A stretch of 64,000 nucleotides of DNA from Cercospora beticola (taxonomy: Eukaryota; Ascomycota; Dothideomycetes; Mycosphaerellales; Mycosphaerellaceae). Positions 11,842 through 21,122 of this stretch are shown here, one piece after another. Location of the stretch: assembly GCF_033473495.1 (NCBI RefSeq), contig NC_088935.1:4278001-4342000 (forward strand), written 5' to 3'. Each line of letters starts with the position of its first letter. The first letter of the stretch is position 1. The notes under the pieces are model-generated. The model was not told the DNA's origin. It did no database searches and saw nothing but the letters and a program-made list of their open reading frames with translations. Position numbers and translations under genes: made by a program.

Positions 11842-14433
11842 ATGTCGCGCTTTTCGCGTGGCCGCGCCGCTTCGCCCTACGACGACAACGTCTTCGCGAC
11901 TGCCACCGAGACGAGCTTCAAGGACCTCCTACACTCGACACCGCAGCGAGATTATGCAGCCTCCCAGCACGCGTTTCCGCTCGACTACGACCAGCATCCA
12001 TCTCCCCAGCGCGCTCCACAGGACGACATCACACTGGGCAGCGCGGAAATGTCCATTGAGCTGGGACGCGGCGTGAAGCGCTCCCAGTCAGACTATGCCG
12101 ACATGTCTTCGAATGCCATCTTCAGCTTCGAGCACACGCCGCCGCCACAGTCGCGCAGTAATCAGAGGAGCGCAGAGAATGGCCTGAGAAAGCAAGCTTC
12201 TGTCCGCCGGGCCACGGAAACAACTAGGGCGAACGACGCACTCAAGCGTTCAACGAATCGCGCCGTGTCAGACAGCCTTCCTAGGACCAGAGCCGACAAT
12301 GAGGCTATTCAGACTACTGCGACTTTCTCTCTTCGTGGCTCTCGTTTCGCTGGTATACGGCAAGTGTCGTCCCAATACAATGTGCCCAAGCGCTACACAT
12401 CCGATGGGGGGCTCGAGAACGCGAACACTACACCGCGCAGAGCTGCCTTTGGTAATCCCACCGTGCAGTCAGCCACATACACCTCTGGGCAATCATTCAT
12501 GCTGCCCGATCTGCCCAATATCACGGAGCTGGTGTCAGGGCCGAACGAAGGCACACCACTTGTTCAGCGCACATCCACATCTCGGACTCGTTTTGTATCT
12601 GGAACGCATCGCCCTGTGAATACCATGGCTGTCCCTCAGGACGAGCAGGCCATCTTCGCATCTCTACAAATGCTCAGCGATAGAGTCGCCCAGCTGGAAT
12701 TGGAGAAGAGCGAGGCTCAGAAGCATGTGGAGGAGTACGAGCATGAGGTGATAGAGCTGCGAGCACAGCTTGGCGTCCAACGACCGGATAGTGGCCTAGG
12801 TTCCGAGGACAATGACACCGCACCGGCTGCCGCCCTAGATAAGACGAGGCTACAAGCGAAGGTCAAGGCTGCCGAAGAGAGGCTGCACAGAACGGAGCGC
12901 AAGATTAGTGTCTCTGAGATCACTGTCACTCGTGTCACTAAAGAGCGTGATCACTTGATTCAACAGCTTGCTTCCTCCTATGTCGACAATGATGAACTTG
13001 AGAAGGAGAACGAGTCACTTCGTAGCAGCGTTGGAGATGTGCTTGCAGAGAATGAGGAACTGAAACTGCGTCTGCGAGAGCTCGAAGACAGGAACTCCAG
13101 CTTGCTTATGGAACTCGAACGACTGAGGACCGCGCGGACATCGGAGAAACTTCCAGCAAGGCAGGAGACAAGTCAGCGTAGTGGCGATATGGCCGGACAC
13201 GAAAACATCGCAGAGGGACTTACGATGAGCGACACTGTGCAGAGTAGGAAAGACACGCAGCATACCGCTGGTCAACGCCGCCATCGGAGCATTCCACAGC
13301 TGAACGACACGACCAAGCAGGACCTTGCCGCAAGAATACAGACCGAGATCGAAAGGCAAAGAGAGGCTGCTCTCACTTCAACGCGGACGCGTGACCGTAC
13401 AGCGACAAAAGGCACACGCTCAAGATCCCAGTCCAAACAACGCCCGCAGCGTCAGGAAGTCGACGCCGGCGCACACCAGCAGCATACACAAAATGCTAAG
13501 AGTACAATGGACCACAGCGAGCGCGCCTTTACAACGGGATTTACACATCGCTCGCGTCACTCTTCGAAATACGCCGACAAGTTCGAGGAAGACCTGACCC
13601 AGCTCACGGACCTGGATCCAGTAGATGTCGCAAGTCTCCGACGCAAGCTCGAGGATGAGATGCGTGCCAGGCATGCCAAAAAGCACGACCAGACTCAAAC
13701 TGCAGCAGATTCCACTTTGCGCTCAGTCACTCAACGTTCGGTGACAAGAAAGTCGTCCATGAAGGATACTACGGGTGGCGCTGGCGCAGACGATGGCACT
13801 GTGCAACTCGAGCTCACCAAGACCGTCCGAGTGCAATCTCCACATACCGCGGACGAGATCTCACACTCTGGTCACGAAACTGTTGGTGATGTCTCCTCGA
13901 TCAGCAATACTGGCCGCCGACGGCGCCGCTCTACGGCGAGTGAGGGTCTCACGTCTGCATTCATTGTTCCAGATATCACGGTGGCACTGGGTGAGACCAC
14001 TATGCCTGTGCCAGTCACTGATCGCTCCATGTACAACCCCGATGCTACAGATATCACTGTTCGACCTTCTCAAGCCCCCGTCTTGGCCCTCACAACAGTG
14101 ATCAAGCATCTGGAAGAGGAGATCTCTCGACTGAAAGCCGAACGGGATATTGAGAACAAGGCATACACCTCGCATGATCCTGGCATGGCAAGGCGCGTAC
14201 GACTCGCTTGTCTGGGCAGAATTGAGAGCTTGACGAAAGAGATCGAGAAGAAAAGTGATCAGGTCTACGCCTTGTACGATGTATTGGAAGCGCACAAAGA
14301 CGAGATTCCAGATGTCAAACAGACACAAGATGTTGGCGGGCTAGGCGATGATGATGGCGAGGAAAGTGAGCTTGCTTTTGAAGGTTTTAGTGAGACTGAT
14401 GATGGCGAGGAGAGCAGAGAAGTGAGGCTGTGA
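11842..14433 (+). CDS. ppc89: Spindle pole body protein Ppc89 / Cep57-like
   Basis: Structural component of the fungal spindle pole body that tethers the septation-initiation and microtubule-nucleating machinery (known for S. pombe Ppc89). A single exon encodes 863 aa, starting at the first in-frame ATG. The N-terminal 250 residues are polar and disordered and contain the short motif LPNITELVSG. A coiled coil near residues 264-313, including LSDRVAQLELEKSEAQ, matches the Cep57/Ppc89 centrosome-localisation type. A second coiled coil covers about 330-430. Near 748-820, ALTTVIKHLEEEISRLKAER and the following KKSDQVYALYDVLEAHKDEI form a Cep57 microtubule-binding-like domain. The extreme C-terminus is acidic. 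Assignment rests on domain order and is good but not certain at the orthology level. Confidence 0.82.
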   Translation: MSRFSRGRAASPYDDNVFATATETSFKDLLHSTPQRDYAASQHAFPLDYDQHPSPQRAPQDDITLGSAEMSIELGRGVKRSQSDYADMSSNAIFSFEHTPPPQSRSNQRSAENGLRKQASVRRATETTRANDALKRSTNRAVSDSLPRTRADNEAIQTTATFSLRGSRFAGIRQVSSQYNVPKRYTSDGGLENANTTPRRAAFGNPTVQSATYTSGQSFMLPDLPNITELVSGPNEGTPLVQRTSTSRTRFVSGTHRPVNTMAVPQDEQAIFASLQMLSDRVAQLELEKSEAQKHVEEYEHEVIELRAQLGVQRPDSGLGSEDNDTAPAAALDKTRLQAKVKAAEERLHRTERKISVSEITVTRVTKERDHLIQQLASSYVDNDELEKENESLRSSVGDVLAENEELKLRLRELEDRNSSLLMELERLRTARTSEKLPARQETSQRSGDMAGHENIAEGLTMSDTVQSRKDTQHTAGQRRHRSIPQLNDTTKQDLAARIQTEIERQREAALTSTRTRDRTATKGTRSRSQSKQRPQRQEVDAGAHQQHTQNAKSTMDHSERAFTTGFTHRSRHSSKYADKFEEDLTQLTDLDPVDVASLRRKLEDEMRARHAKKHDQTQTAADSTLRSVTQRSVTRKSSMKDTTGGAGADDGTVQLELTKTVRVQSPHTADEISHSGHETVGDVSSISNTGRRRRRSTASEGLTSAFIVPDITVALGETTMPVPVTDRSMYNPDATDITVRPSQAPVLALTTVIKHLEEEISRLKAERDIENKAYTSHDPGMARRVRLACLGRIESLTKEIEKKSDQVYALYDVLEAHKDEIPDVKQTQDVGGLGDDDGEESELAFEGFSETDDGEESREVRL

Positions 14434-14754
14434 GGGAAAGCGACTCTGTGGTCGATTTGATTTTAAGAAGCGTTCATAGCGGCTTTGGCGTGGCGTTGGG
14501 TCGTGAAAGCTTTCGGCTTGGGTGTCATCAATGCATGGGAATACAATGGAACTGATTGTGCTGCCATCGAGATTTCTCCACGTTTCAATTGAACGGAGTG
14601 CTCCTACTATTGCTTCTATGCTAAGCAGAGTATGCGCACGTCGGTACTATTCATAAGGTAGAGTCGAGTCTATGCCTCACAAGATCGAACGTACACTGTA
14701 TTATCGTCGCACGTAGTGTACATGTATTCGCGCGTTGCGAAACGCCTTGGGAGA
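14434..14754. other. Convergent intergenic region
   Basis: This 321-bp region separates the stop codons of ppc89 and the leftward Zn2Cys6 gene, so it should hold two opposed 3' UTRs. No coding region or repeat is seen. Confidence 0.5.
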
Positions 14755-17008
14755 TTACTGAGTCCCGAATCTCCACCCGCCGTGTATGTCCGGAGGTATA
14801 TTCATGTTCCCGAAATTGTAATTTATATCTTGAGAAATGAGGTCCGCCTCGTTGAAGCCGATCGATGTGGGCATGTTCGACACGTCTTCCATGATCCTTT
14901 CCCAGTCCCAGGACATGTCTCCATTGTTGAAGCCGGGCATCTCAGTCGGGAGATTGTTCATAGGGTCGAGAGAAAAGTCCACTGATGGCTCTATTAGCCA
15001 TTGACCAGCAGGTTTCGCTGTTTGGTGTAGACCATGAGTAGACGGGATAGGGGGCTGCGCGAGATGCGGTGCTGCGCCGTTGTTGAGCTGGATGGATGAT
15101 CGAGCGTCCAGCGAACCTTGGCGATTAGCCAGCTCAAGACCGGCCATGTTCTTTGTCGGCGGACTACTGGTGTCGCTAGCTGGCGTACTTCCAGTGCCAT
15201 CGCGGAAAGCCTGAGCTTTCCTATAGAGTTTCTCGATGGGTCTCCACAGCATGCCATTTCTGGTATCAGCTACTGCGCTGGAATTACGGTCGTAAGATTT
15301 GTCAACCAGCGCCCAAGCAGTGCGAGCCAATTCTGTATCTCGGACAGAGCAAAGACCGGCCAATGCGACAGCCAGAGCATGCCATTGTACCCAGAAGATC
15401 CATCTCCAGCCCTCTGCTTCGGGATCTTCGTAGATCATCTCGCCAGCCTTCAGCGTATTGACGGCAAGCTGCAGTACGAACGGGCTATCCACTCGCGGTG
15501 GGACACTACCAGTAAGCTTCTGCATTGGTCTGACCGCACGAAGAATGCTCGATGTTATCATGGAGTGGCCGACCGCATGCAAGAATCGATCATATGGCCG
15601 TGATCGATCGCAGAAACGGAGACACTTTTCGTTGATATCCTTGCTGAAAGCTTGAGTAGACTCAAAGCGGCGCTGCCATGTATCATGCCCCGGAGATAGC
15701 AACGCAATATTCAGAGTTGTAGCTTTGTCGCACATTGCAGTGAACGTCATGTCGGTGAGCCCTTCTTCGCGGGGTGTAATGACCGTCGACTGCGGGTCGA
15801 AATCTTCGTCGTTCACGTTGGTCGGCGGCGGAATGGTGAAGGCTGTCAGGGGCAACAGAATTTCCGTGCCTCGATCGATGGACGAGAACGCATCGAGAAC
15901 GCGAATATTGTGCCAGAGACGACGACGTTGTTCCCTTTCGTAAGGCGTCGTGGTGGTGTTGGGAACCTCGTGTTGAAGTCCCATGCCTTGAGCGATGCGA
16001 ATTATGAGCGCTGTCAGTGTCCACGGCCGCCTGCTGGGATCGGTCTGTCTAGCGGCGGCAACGTACAGCACAGCTGCCTGAAGTGTCGCCAAATCGGACG
16101 TGTTGATGAAATCGGCTTGTGCCAGAGCCACGTCACAATGTCTTCGAAATTGTGCTAAGAGATCAGATCGAGTGGCTCCAAACCGGCCATAGCAGTCTTC
16201 ATCTCGCAAAGATGTCACACTTGCGAACCATATTGCGGCTTTCAATGCCCTATTCGGCGGTGCCTGAGCATTCAGCCCTAGATAGTCGTTGCCAAAGTTC
16301 AAAAATGGTAGTACGGTTGGGCGATGCAATAACTTGAACACTGGATCAATGTTGGCGAAGAAGATGTTGTAGAGCTGGCTCTGTGTGTCGACTGAAGGCT
16401 CAAGTAGTGCTCCTGGCATTACAAAAATGGAACCTGGAGGGCATATAAGCAGATCTGCTGACGATGCAGCATCCGTCGGCCGTGCTTCGAGAGGGGTAGG
16501 CTCTGAGTAGGGACTTTCTTCCTCTTCGTCTTCCTCCTCCAGCGCCTCACGAAGTGCTTGTACTTCGTTGGTGAGCGTTGCCCAGAACGGAGTACCAAGA
16601 AACTTGGAGACTTTGGGTGGCGTGAGTGAATTTATCTGGGGTTCTGCGCCTTCGGGCTCATCGTCCTCTTGATCATTGGGACTCGTTCCTGGTACACCGA
16701 CTTCGCCGCTCAGTGTTTCCACAAGACTCTCCAATTTTGAAATGCGGCTTCGCAACTCTGAATCCACAGCTCGCTTGCCAGCATGTCTTGTCCTTGGCTT
16801 CCGTTGTGATGGCACGCAGGCCAAGCTGGACCTGGAACACTGGCCGCATGGGAAGTGTCTATCGCACTTGATTTTTTTCTTTTGACCTTGTGTCCAGGTC
16901 AGCATATGTCTGCATCGCGCTTGTAGAGACCCTACAGGCTTGGCAAGCGAGCTTGATGTGGGCGCCGTCGCTAGCGTGGGTGGAGGCGGGCGAAGGCTCC
17001 ATGTTCAT
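14755..17008 (-). CDS. Zn2Cys6 transcription factor with fungal-specific middle domain
   Basis: Nuclear DNA-binding regulator. Exons are 16936-17008 and 14755-16886 (734 aa); the 49-bp intron (donor GTAGGG, acceptor CAAG) splits a zinc-ligand Cys codon. Splicing gives a perfect Cx2Cx6Cx5Cx2Cx6C cluster with Cys at 22, 25, 32, 38, 41 and 48, which validates the junction. An in-frame stop lies just upstream of the first ATG. A short linker and coiled-coil segment (RISKLESLVETL) follow, then a Fungal_trans domain with conserved blocks such as RPTVLPFL and RRRLWHNIRVLDAFSSIDRG. The C-terminal tail is rich in Asn, Met and Trp, a likely activation region. Target genes cannot be read from sequence: the divergent neighbour rsm1 is a housekeeping gene and no metabolic cluster lies nearby. 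Confidence 0.92.
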
Positions 17009-17450
17009 CGATTATCTGGTCCTGGTCCCGGCATCAATTGTGAGGTGTTGTCGTTGGCGGAGCCTAGAGTGGCATGGGACGCCTGTCTGGACGTCATGTA
17101 TTCCTTCCACAATTGCACATGCTTGGCCGCTAGTGCCTCAGAAGGATTGCAGCTGCAGTGAGTCAAGCCATAATTCGGAAGTCGACAGAGCGCAGTAGTA
17201 ATAAAATGCCGTTACACTCGTGCTAGGCAGGATGCGCTGGCGCGTTGTTGGATCGTGCTCCTAAGCCCCAAGCCGAAGATGGATACCGTCAGCGAGCTTA
17301 TTGCTGAATCATCCGCCATGCTTTTCCGGCGCACGTGCTGGCGCGTCTTTGTTTGGAAGCTTATCTTATCCATGCTCACGGTCCAAGTCCAAGAACATCA
17401 ACACTCTGTAACATTGGCTGGCAGTCGCTCGCTCGTACACACGCAGCACC
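17009..17450. promoter_or_regulatory. Divergent promoter between Zn2Cys6 gene and rsm1
   Basis: This 442-bp gap between two opposed start codons must contain both promoters. No consensus element can be assigned with confidence. Confidence 0.45.
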
Positions 17451-18830
17451 ATGCCCGAAGCCATTGCCACCACCAAGCGCAAATTCTACAAAGCCCTCGA
17501 TGCGCTGACCAACCCTACGCCCGCGGCAGCTTCACTCGATGCCGCATCCACCGCCAACAACAAGCGGAGCTCAGCTGCAGCCGCCGCCTTTGACGATGCC
17601 CGAGAACGAGCTCGCAAGAGGCTTCGTCACTCGACCTCGACGACATCCTTGAACGATATCACTGCCAACACGTCCGTCTCATCTCACTCACACCCGTCGC
17701 CGTTGAAGCTGCAGCCCAAGAGCAGCGTTGAACCCAAAGCACTTCCCAATTACTCTCCCTGGTCGCAGGAGACTTTCCTTGCCCGGCTGAAGACGTATAG
17801 CAGCGTGAGCACGTGGCATCCCAAGCCGGATCCTATCAGTGAGGTGGAATGGGCGAAGAGGGGTTGGGTTTGTGTCGATGTGAACACGGTCGCGTGTCGA
17901 GGAGGGTGCGAGAAACGAGTGGTCGTCAGCCTGGACACAACGCCACGCCCATCGCAAAATGAAGACGAGAACAAGCCGAACGATGAAGTAGACGAGGACG
18001 AAGACGAGATTGCCGCTGCTCTGGAAGAAGCTCTAGCAGAGCGGTACAAGGACGAAATCATCAATGGCCACTCCAGTTCCTGCATGTGGTACAAAGCCGG
18101 CTGCAAAGACGACATTTACCGCCTACCTGTTGTCCGATCCTCAGTCTGGCAGCCCGAGCTATCCCAGCGCTTCCGAAGTCTATTACGAATGAGTAGCTCC
18201 ATCGATAAAATCAGAACCAAAGCGCTCGAATCAACATCCCCGCCGGAGAAACTTTTGAAAGAGCTCCCTAAAGACATCGTCGACCCTGCAGACATCACAC
18301 ATCCCTGCTCAGTCAAAGCCCTTCAAATAGCGCTGCACGGCTGGCGAGGCGCTCCCGAATCTGGTAATGACCTATTGTACTGCGATGCTTGCTTTCAACG
18401 TGTTGGACTATGGATGTATCAGCCAGAATACATTGCTTCACGCCGGCGACCTTCAACGACCGATGACGAAGCAGATGACGCGAGCGTGGACCTTGTTGAG
18501 ATGCATCGCGACCACTGTCCGTGGCGCAATGCTGAAATGCAGAAAGCGACAGGCAGTTTGGCAGGACTGAATGCTGCTGAAATCTTGCATAGAGTGGTAG
18601 CAACAGCCTGCAGAGATCATAGGCGGCGATCGCACGAGCCTCTGCCAACCGTGGGCGCGAGCGAGCAGGATCAGGAAGGAGACGATTCGTCAACAGAAGC
18701 ACCAACTTTGACGAGGGAGGAAGTGGCGAAACAGGACAAGGAACGCGAAAGTAGGATGAGGAAACTGAAGAACCTCTTCAATATTAAGAGGAAGTCGTTC
18801 AGTGCGTTGCCCGCTCGAAACGCGGCTTGA
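17451..18830 (+). CDS. rsm1: C3HC zinc-finger mRNA export factor Rsm1 (NIPA-like)
   Basis: Member of the zf-C3HC/Rsm1 family; S. pombe Rsm1 takes part in mRNA export, while the animal relative NIPA is an F-box-like protein. A single exon encodes 459 aa. The zf-C3HC domain starts near residue 100 at YSPWSQETFLARLKTY and contains the typical VEWAKRGWVCVDVNTVACRG block; the remaining ligands lie around HSSSCMWYKAGC. A second zinc-binding (Rsm1) domain includes LLYCDACFQRVGLW and later HRDHCPWRN. The N-terminus is basic and low-complexity. An acidic insert (DEVDEDEDEI) breaks the first domain before its His ligand. It converges on ubp6, with stop codons about 150 bp apart. Confidence 0.93.
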   Translation: MPEAIATTKRKFYKALDALTNPTPAAASLDAASTANNKRSSAAAAAFDDARERARKRLRHSTSTTSLNDITANTSVSSHSHPSPLKLQPKSSVEPKALPNYSPWSQETFLARLKTYSSVSTWHPKPDPISEVEWAKRGWVCVDVNTVACRGGCEKRVVVSLDTTPRPSQNEDENKPNDEVDEDEDEIAAALEEALAERYKDEIINGHSSSCMWYKAGCKDDIYRLPVVRSSVWQPELSQRFRSLLRMSSSIDKIRTKALESTSPPEKLLKELPKDIVDPADITHPCSVKALQIALHGWRGAPESGNDLLYCDACFQRVGLWMYQPEYIASRRRPSTTDDEADDASVDLVEMHRDHCPWRNAEMQKATGSLAGLNAAEILHRVVATACRDHRRRSHEPLPTVGASEQDQEGDDSSTEAPTLTREEVAKQDKERESRMRKLKNLFNIKRKSFSALPARNAA

Positions 18831-18980
18831 CATTAGGAAATGCAAATTGGCTGCGAGCTATCGTTTGCATTGCGCTTGCGCAGCATTTCCTCGTTCAACA
18901 TAATTCTATCGTCTCAAGTTCATCGATGCATTATGCTCCCCGTCATGATCAAACGTAGCAAGAACAGCGACCCGTCCTCT

Positions 18981-20729
18981 TCAAACTTCTGGCAGCGGTA
19001 CAGCTCGGTACAGCAGAATCAACGCACTGTGCGTCTCACCACCACCGGAGAGTGTTTCGATCTTCTCACTGTCCACTTCCTGCACCTTGTCATCGTTGAA
19101 CCACCACCACTTCCCGTCTTCGGCTTTGCCAGGGGCAGCAGATTTCTTCACGTAGGCAGTGTAGTGTCCGGAATCTGCAGAAGAGCCTTGGTGCGTGACT
19201 ACGCCTCGCAGCTCGTAGAGCCCAGTTTGATTTGCTGCTGGGTCTTGCGCCATATCCGGGTGCACGAGCGAGAGAAGTTCCTTCTTTGACGCGAGGATAG
19301 ACGCTGCGCGTTCCTGCTCGATCTGATCATCGGTCTTGTAGACACCCTCTTCTGTGCCACCCATAGCGGTATCCTGCGAGCCGTTGGCGGCCTTCTGCTT
19401 GGCCAAGTCGCTTTCTGTGTCAGGGCCTGTTGCCTTCGTCTCGCGCTCCTTTTCCTTCTGAAGCTTCTTCTGCAGTGGCTCGTCGCCACGCACCTTCGCG
19501 TCCTTGGAGGCATCTTCGATTTGCTGATTGATTCGCTTTTGACGCTTCTTGGCTCGCTCGACATCCTCTTCCTCCTTGCGTACCTCCCGAATGCGATCGC
19601 GGACAGGAATGAGCTTCTTGCGAAGCTCATCTGTGCAGAACTCAGTGACGTCGATCTCATGCTGGAAGGTGACTTTTCGTAGGATCTTGGCCTTCTTGCC
19701 GGTATCCTTCCGCCAGAAGAATCGTACAAAGTGAATGGGCAGGTACTTGGGCAGTCGTGCGATCTTGGACTGGCGTGCGTAGATTGCAGTGCGTCCAAGG
19801 CTCTCCGAGTTCTTCTCGAGCTCTTCGTTAAGAGCGATGCTGATACCTTCCCGCATGTGGTTGACTTCGACGTTGATGTTGCACTTCAAGTCGTTGAAGT
19901 CTTCAGTGTTAGTGACTGCTTCCTCCTCTGGTGCCTCTTTACAAGTTGTCGTGACCTCAAATTTGCCTCCCATATACTTGTCCACCCAAGTCTTGAAACC
20001 GTTCGGGTCATCCTTGAGCTTGAGAGTATCTCTCAAGTTCTGCACCAACTGCGACCAGACTTCTTCCGCATCTTGCTGGGCGTAGCCATGCCCATTTTTG
20101 GCTCTCTCTGCGAACTGAGGATGCTTCTGACGCAGTGCTGTCAGGAACATCAAGGGCGGAAAGCCTTGCTGTGTCTCGTTCATCTGCTGGAAGAGATCAC
20201 CCAGTGCAGAAGTCAAGTCTGAGCCGCCGCTCAAGCCACCTAACCCGTGCTGCGCAAGCTGCTCGGCAGAGAAGAGCGATGATGATGGACCGGCAGTAGG
20301 CGCAGCTGGTTTATATCCTCGCAATTCCTCAACAAGCTCTGGCATGGCACGGAGTGTTTGCAGCGTGGCGTTGGCGTAGCAAGTATTGCCCATATTCTGA
20401 AGCCCAGCTGGTATCGCGCCCTCCTGTTGTGCCAGCTCCGCCTCCGTCATGTCTTCTGCGAATTTGATCTTTTCTGTTGGCGCGTCTGTCACAATCTTGT
20501 CGGATGGATTGCCGATGAGTGTGATTGTTTGTCCTGGCTTCAGACCTAGCGACTTGAGCGGAGTATCGTCTTTGACCATTTTCTTCGCGATGATCTTTTG
20601 GTAGTCGGGCTCCACGCCAGTGAGCGAATAAAGCTGCAGCTTCAGGTCCTCGCCTGTGCCATTCTCGACGTCGACCTCCAGATCGTGGGTCTTGCCTTGA
20701 TGCTTGACCTTTATAGGTATTTCCGCCAT
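18981..20729 (-). CDS. ubp6: Ubiquitin C-terminal hydrolase Ubp6 (USP14 family)
   Basis: Proteasome-bound deubiquitinase that trims ubiquitin from substrates docked on the 19S particle. A single exon encodes 582 aa. An N-terminal ubiquitin-like domain (about residues 1-75) is the proteasome-docking module. The USP catalytic domain follows, with the Cys box GLQNMGNTCYANATLQ (nucleophile near residue 117), the QQDAEEVWSQL block, and the His box SADSGHYTAYVK with His near 522. The downstream WWWFNDDKV is also typical of the catalytic core. A charged segment rich in Lys and Glu (about 375-450) is the usual insertion in the fingers/palm region. All key residues are present. Confidence 0.97.
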   Translation of the reverse strand: MAEIPIKVKHQGKTHDLEVDVENGTGEDLKLQLYSLTGVEPDYQKIIAKKMVKDDTPLKSLGLKPGQTITLIGNPSDKIVTDAPTEKIKFAEDMTEAELAQQEGAIPAGLQNMGNTCYANATLQTLRAMPELVEELRGYKPAAPTAGPSSSLFSAEQLAQHGLGGLSGGSDLTSALGDLFQQMNETQQGFPPLMFLTALRQKHPQFAERAKNGHGYAQQDAEEVWSQLVQNLRDTLKLKDDPNGFKTWVDKYMGGKFEVTTTCKEAPEEEAVTNTEDFNDLKCNINVEVNHMREGISIALNEELEKNSESLGRTAIYARQSKIARLPKYLPIHFVRFFWRKDTGKKAKILRKVTFQHEIDVTEFCTDELRKKLIPVRDRIREVRKEEEDVERAKKRQKRINQQIEDASKDAKVRGDEPLQKKLQKEKERETKATGPDTESDLAKQKAANGSQDTAMGGTEEGVYKTDDQIEQERAASILASKKELLSLVHPDMAQDPAANQTGLYELRGVVTHQGSSADSGHYTAYVKKSAAPGKAEDGKWWWFNDDKVQEVDSEKIETLSGGGETHSALILLYRAVPLPEV

Positions 20730-21122
20730 CTTGTCGTCGTATGTCGTTCTAGCCTGGGTTTGAGCTGCAGGACTGTAGGCTGATTCGAGTCGCGACGTAT
20801 GAGATTGGAGATTGTGACGGGGTGGTGGTGGCGAGCGGCGATGGAAGTGAGAAGTTATCGGCAGAAGGTTTGTTGACAGGCGACATCATCCATCGCGGAA
20901 GTCGGCCACTTCACTCCAGCCCCGCCGACGTTTGGAGGCAAGTACGCATGTCCCCGATCTCCACACCAATAACATATGAACATTCGTCTGCTATGTCCGA
21001 TTATATATCAAGTGCCCATCCAAAACTCCTCGCTTTCTACTGAAAACTGTCCAAAGCGCCTCGCTTTCTACAAGCCTCTTAGGGTATCACAGAATATTAT
21101 AAAGTCTAGTAAAGTGTCTTGT
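20730..21122. other. ubp6 promoter and 3' end of neighbouring gene
   Basis: This 393-bp interval contains the ubp6 upstream region and the 3' UTR of the next leftward gene. It carries a 13-bp direct repeat, CCTCGCTTTCTAC, at 21028-21040 and again at 21059-21071. Confidence 0.5.

Noticed and set aside
14755..18830. Zn2Cys6 regulator as marker of a secondary-metabolite cluster
   Set aside because: The neighbours are rsm1, ubp6 and ppc89; no polyketide synthase, NRPS, terpene cyclase, P450 or transporter is nearby.
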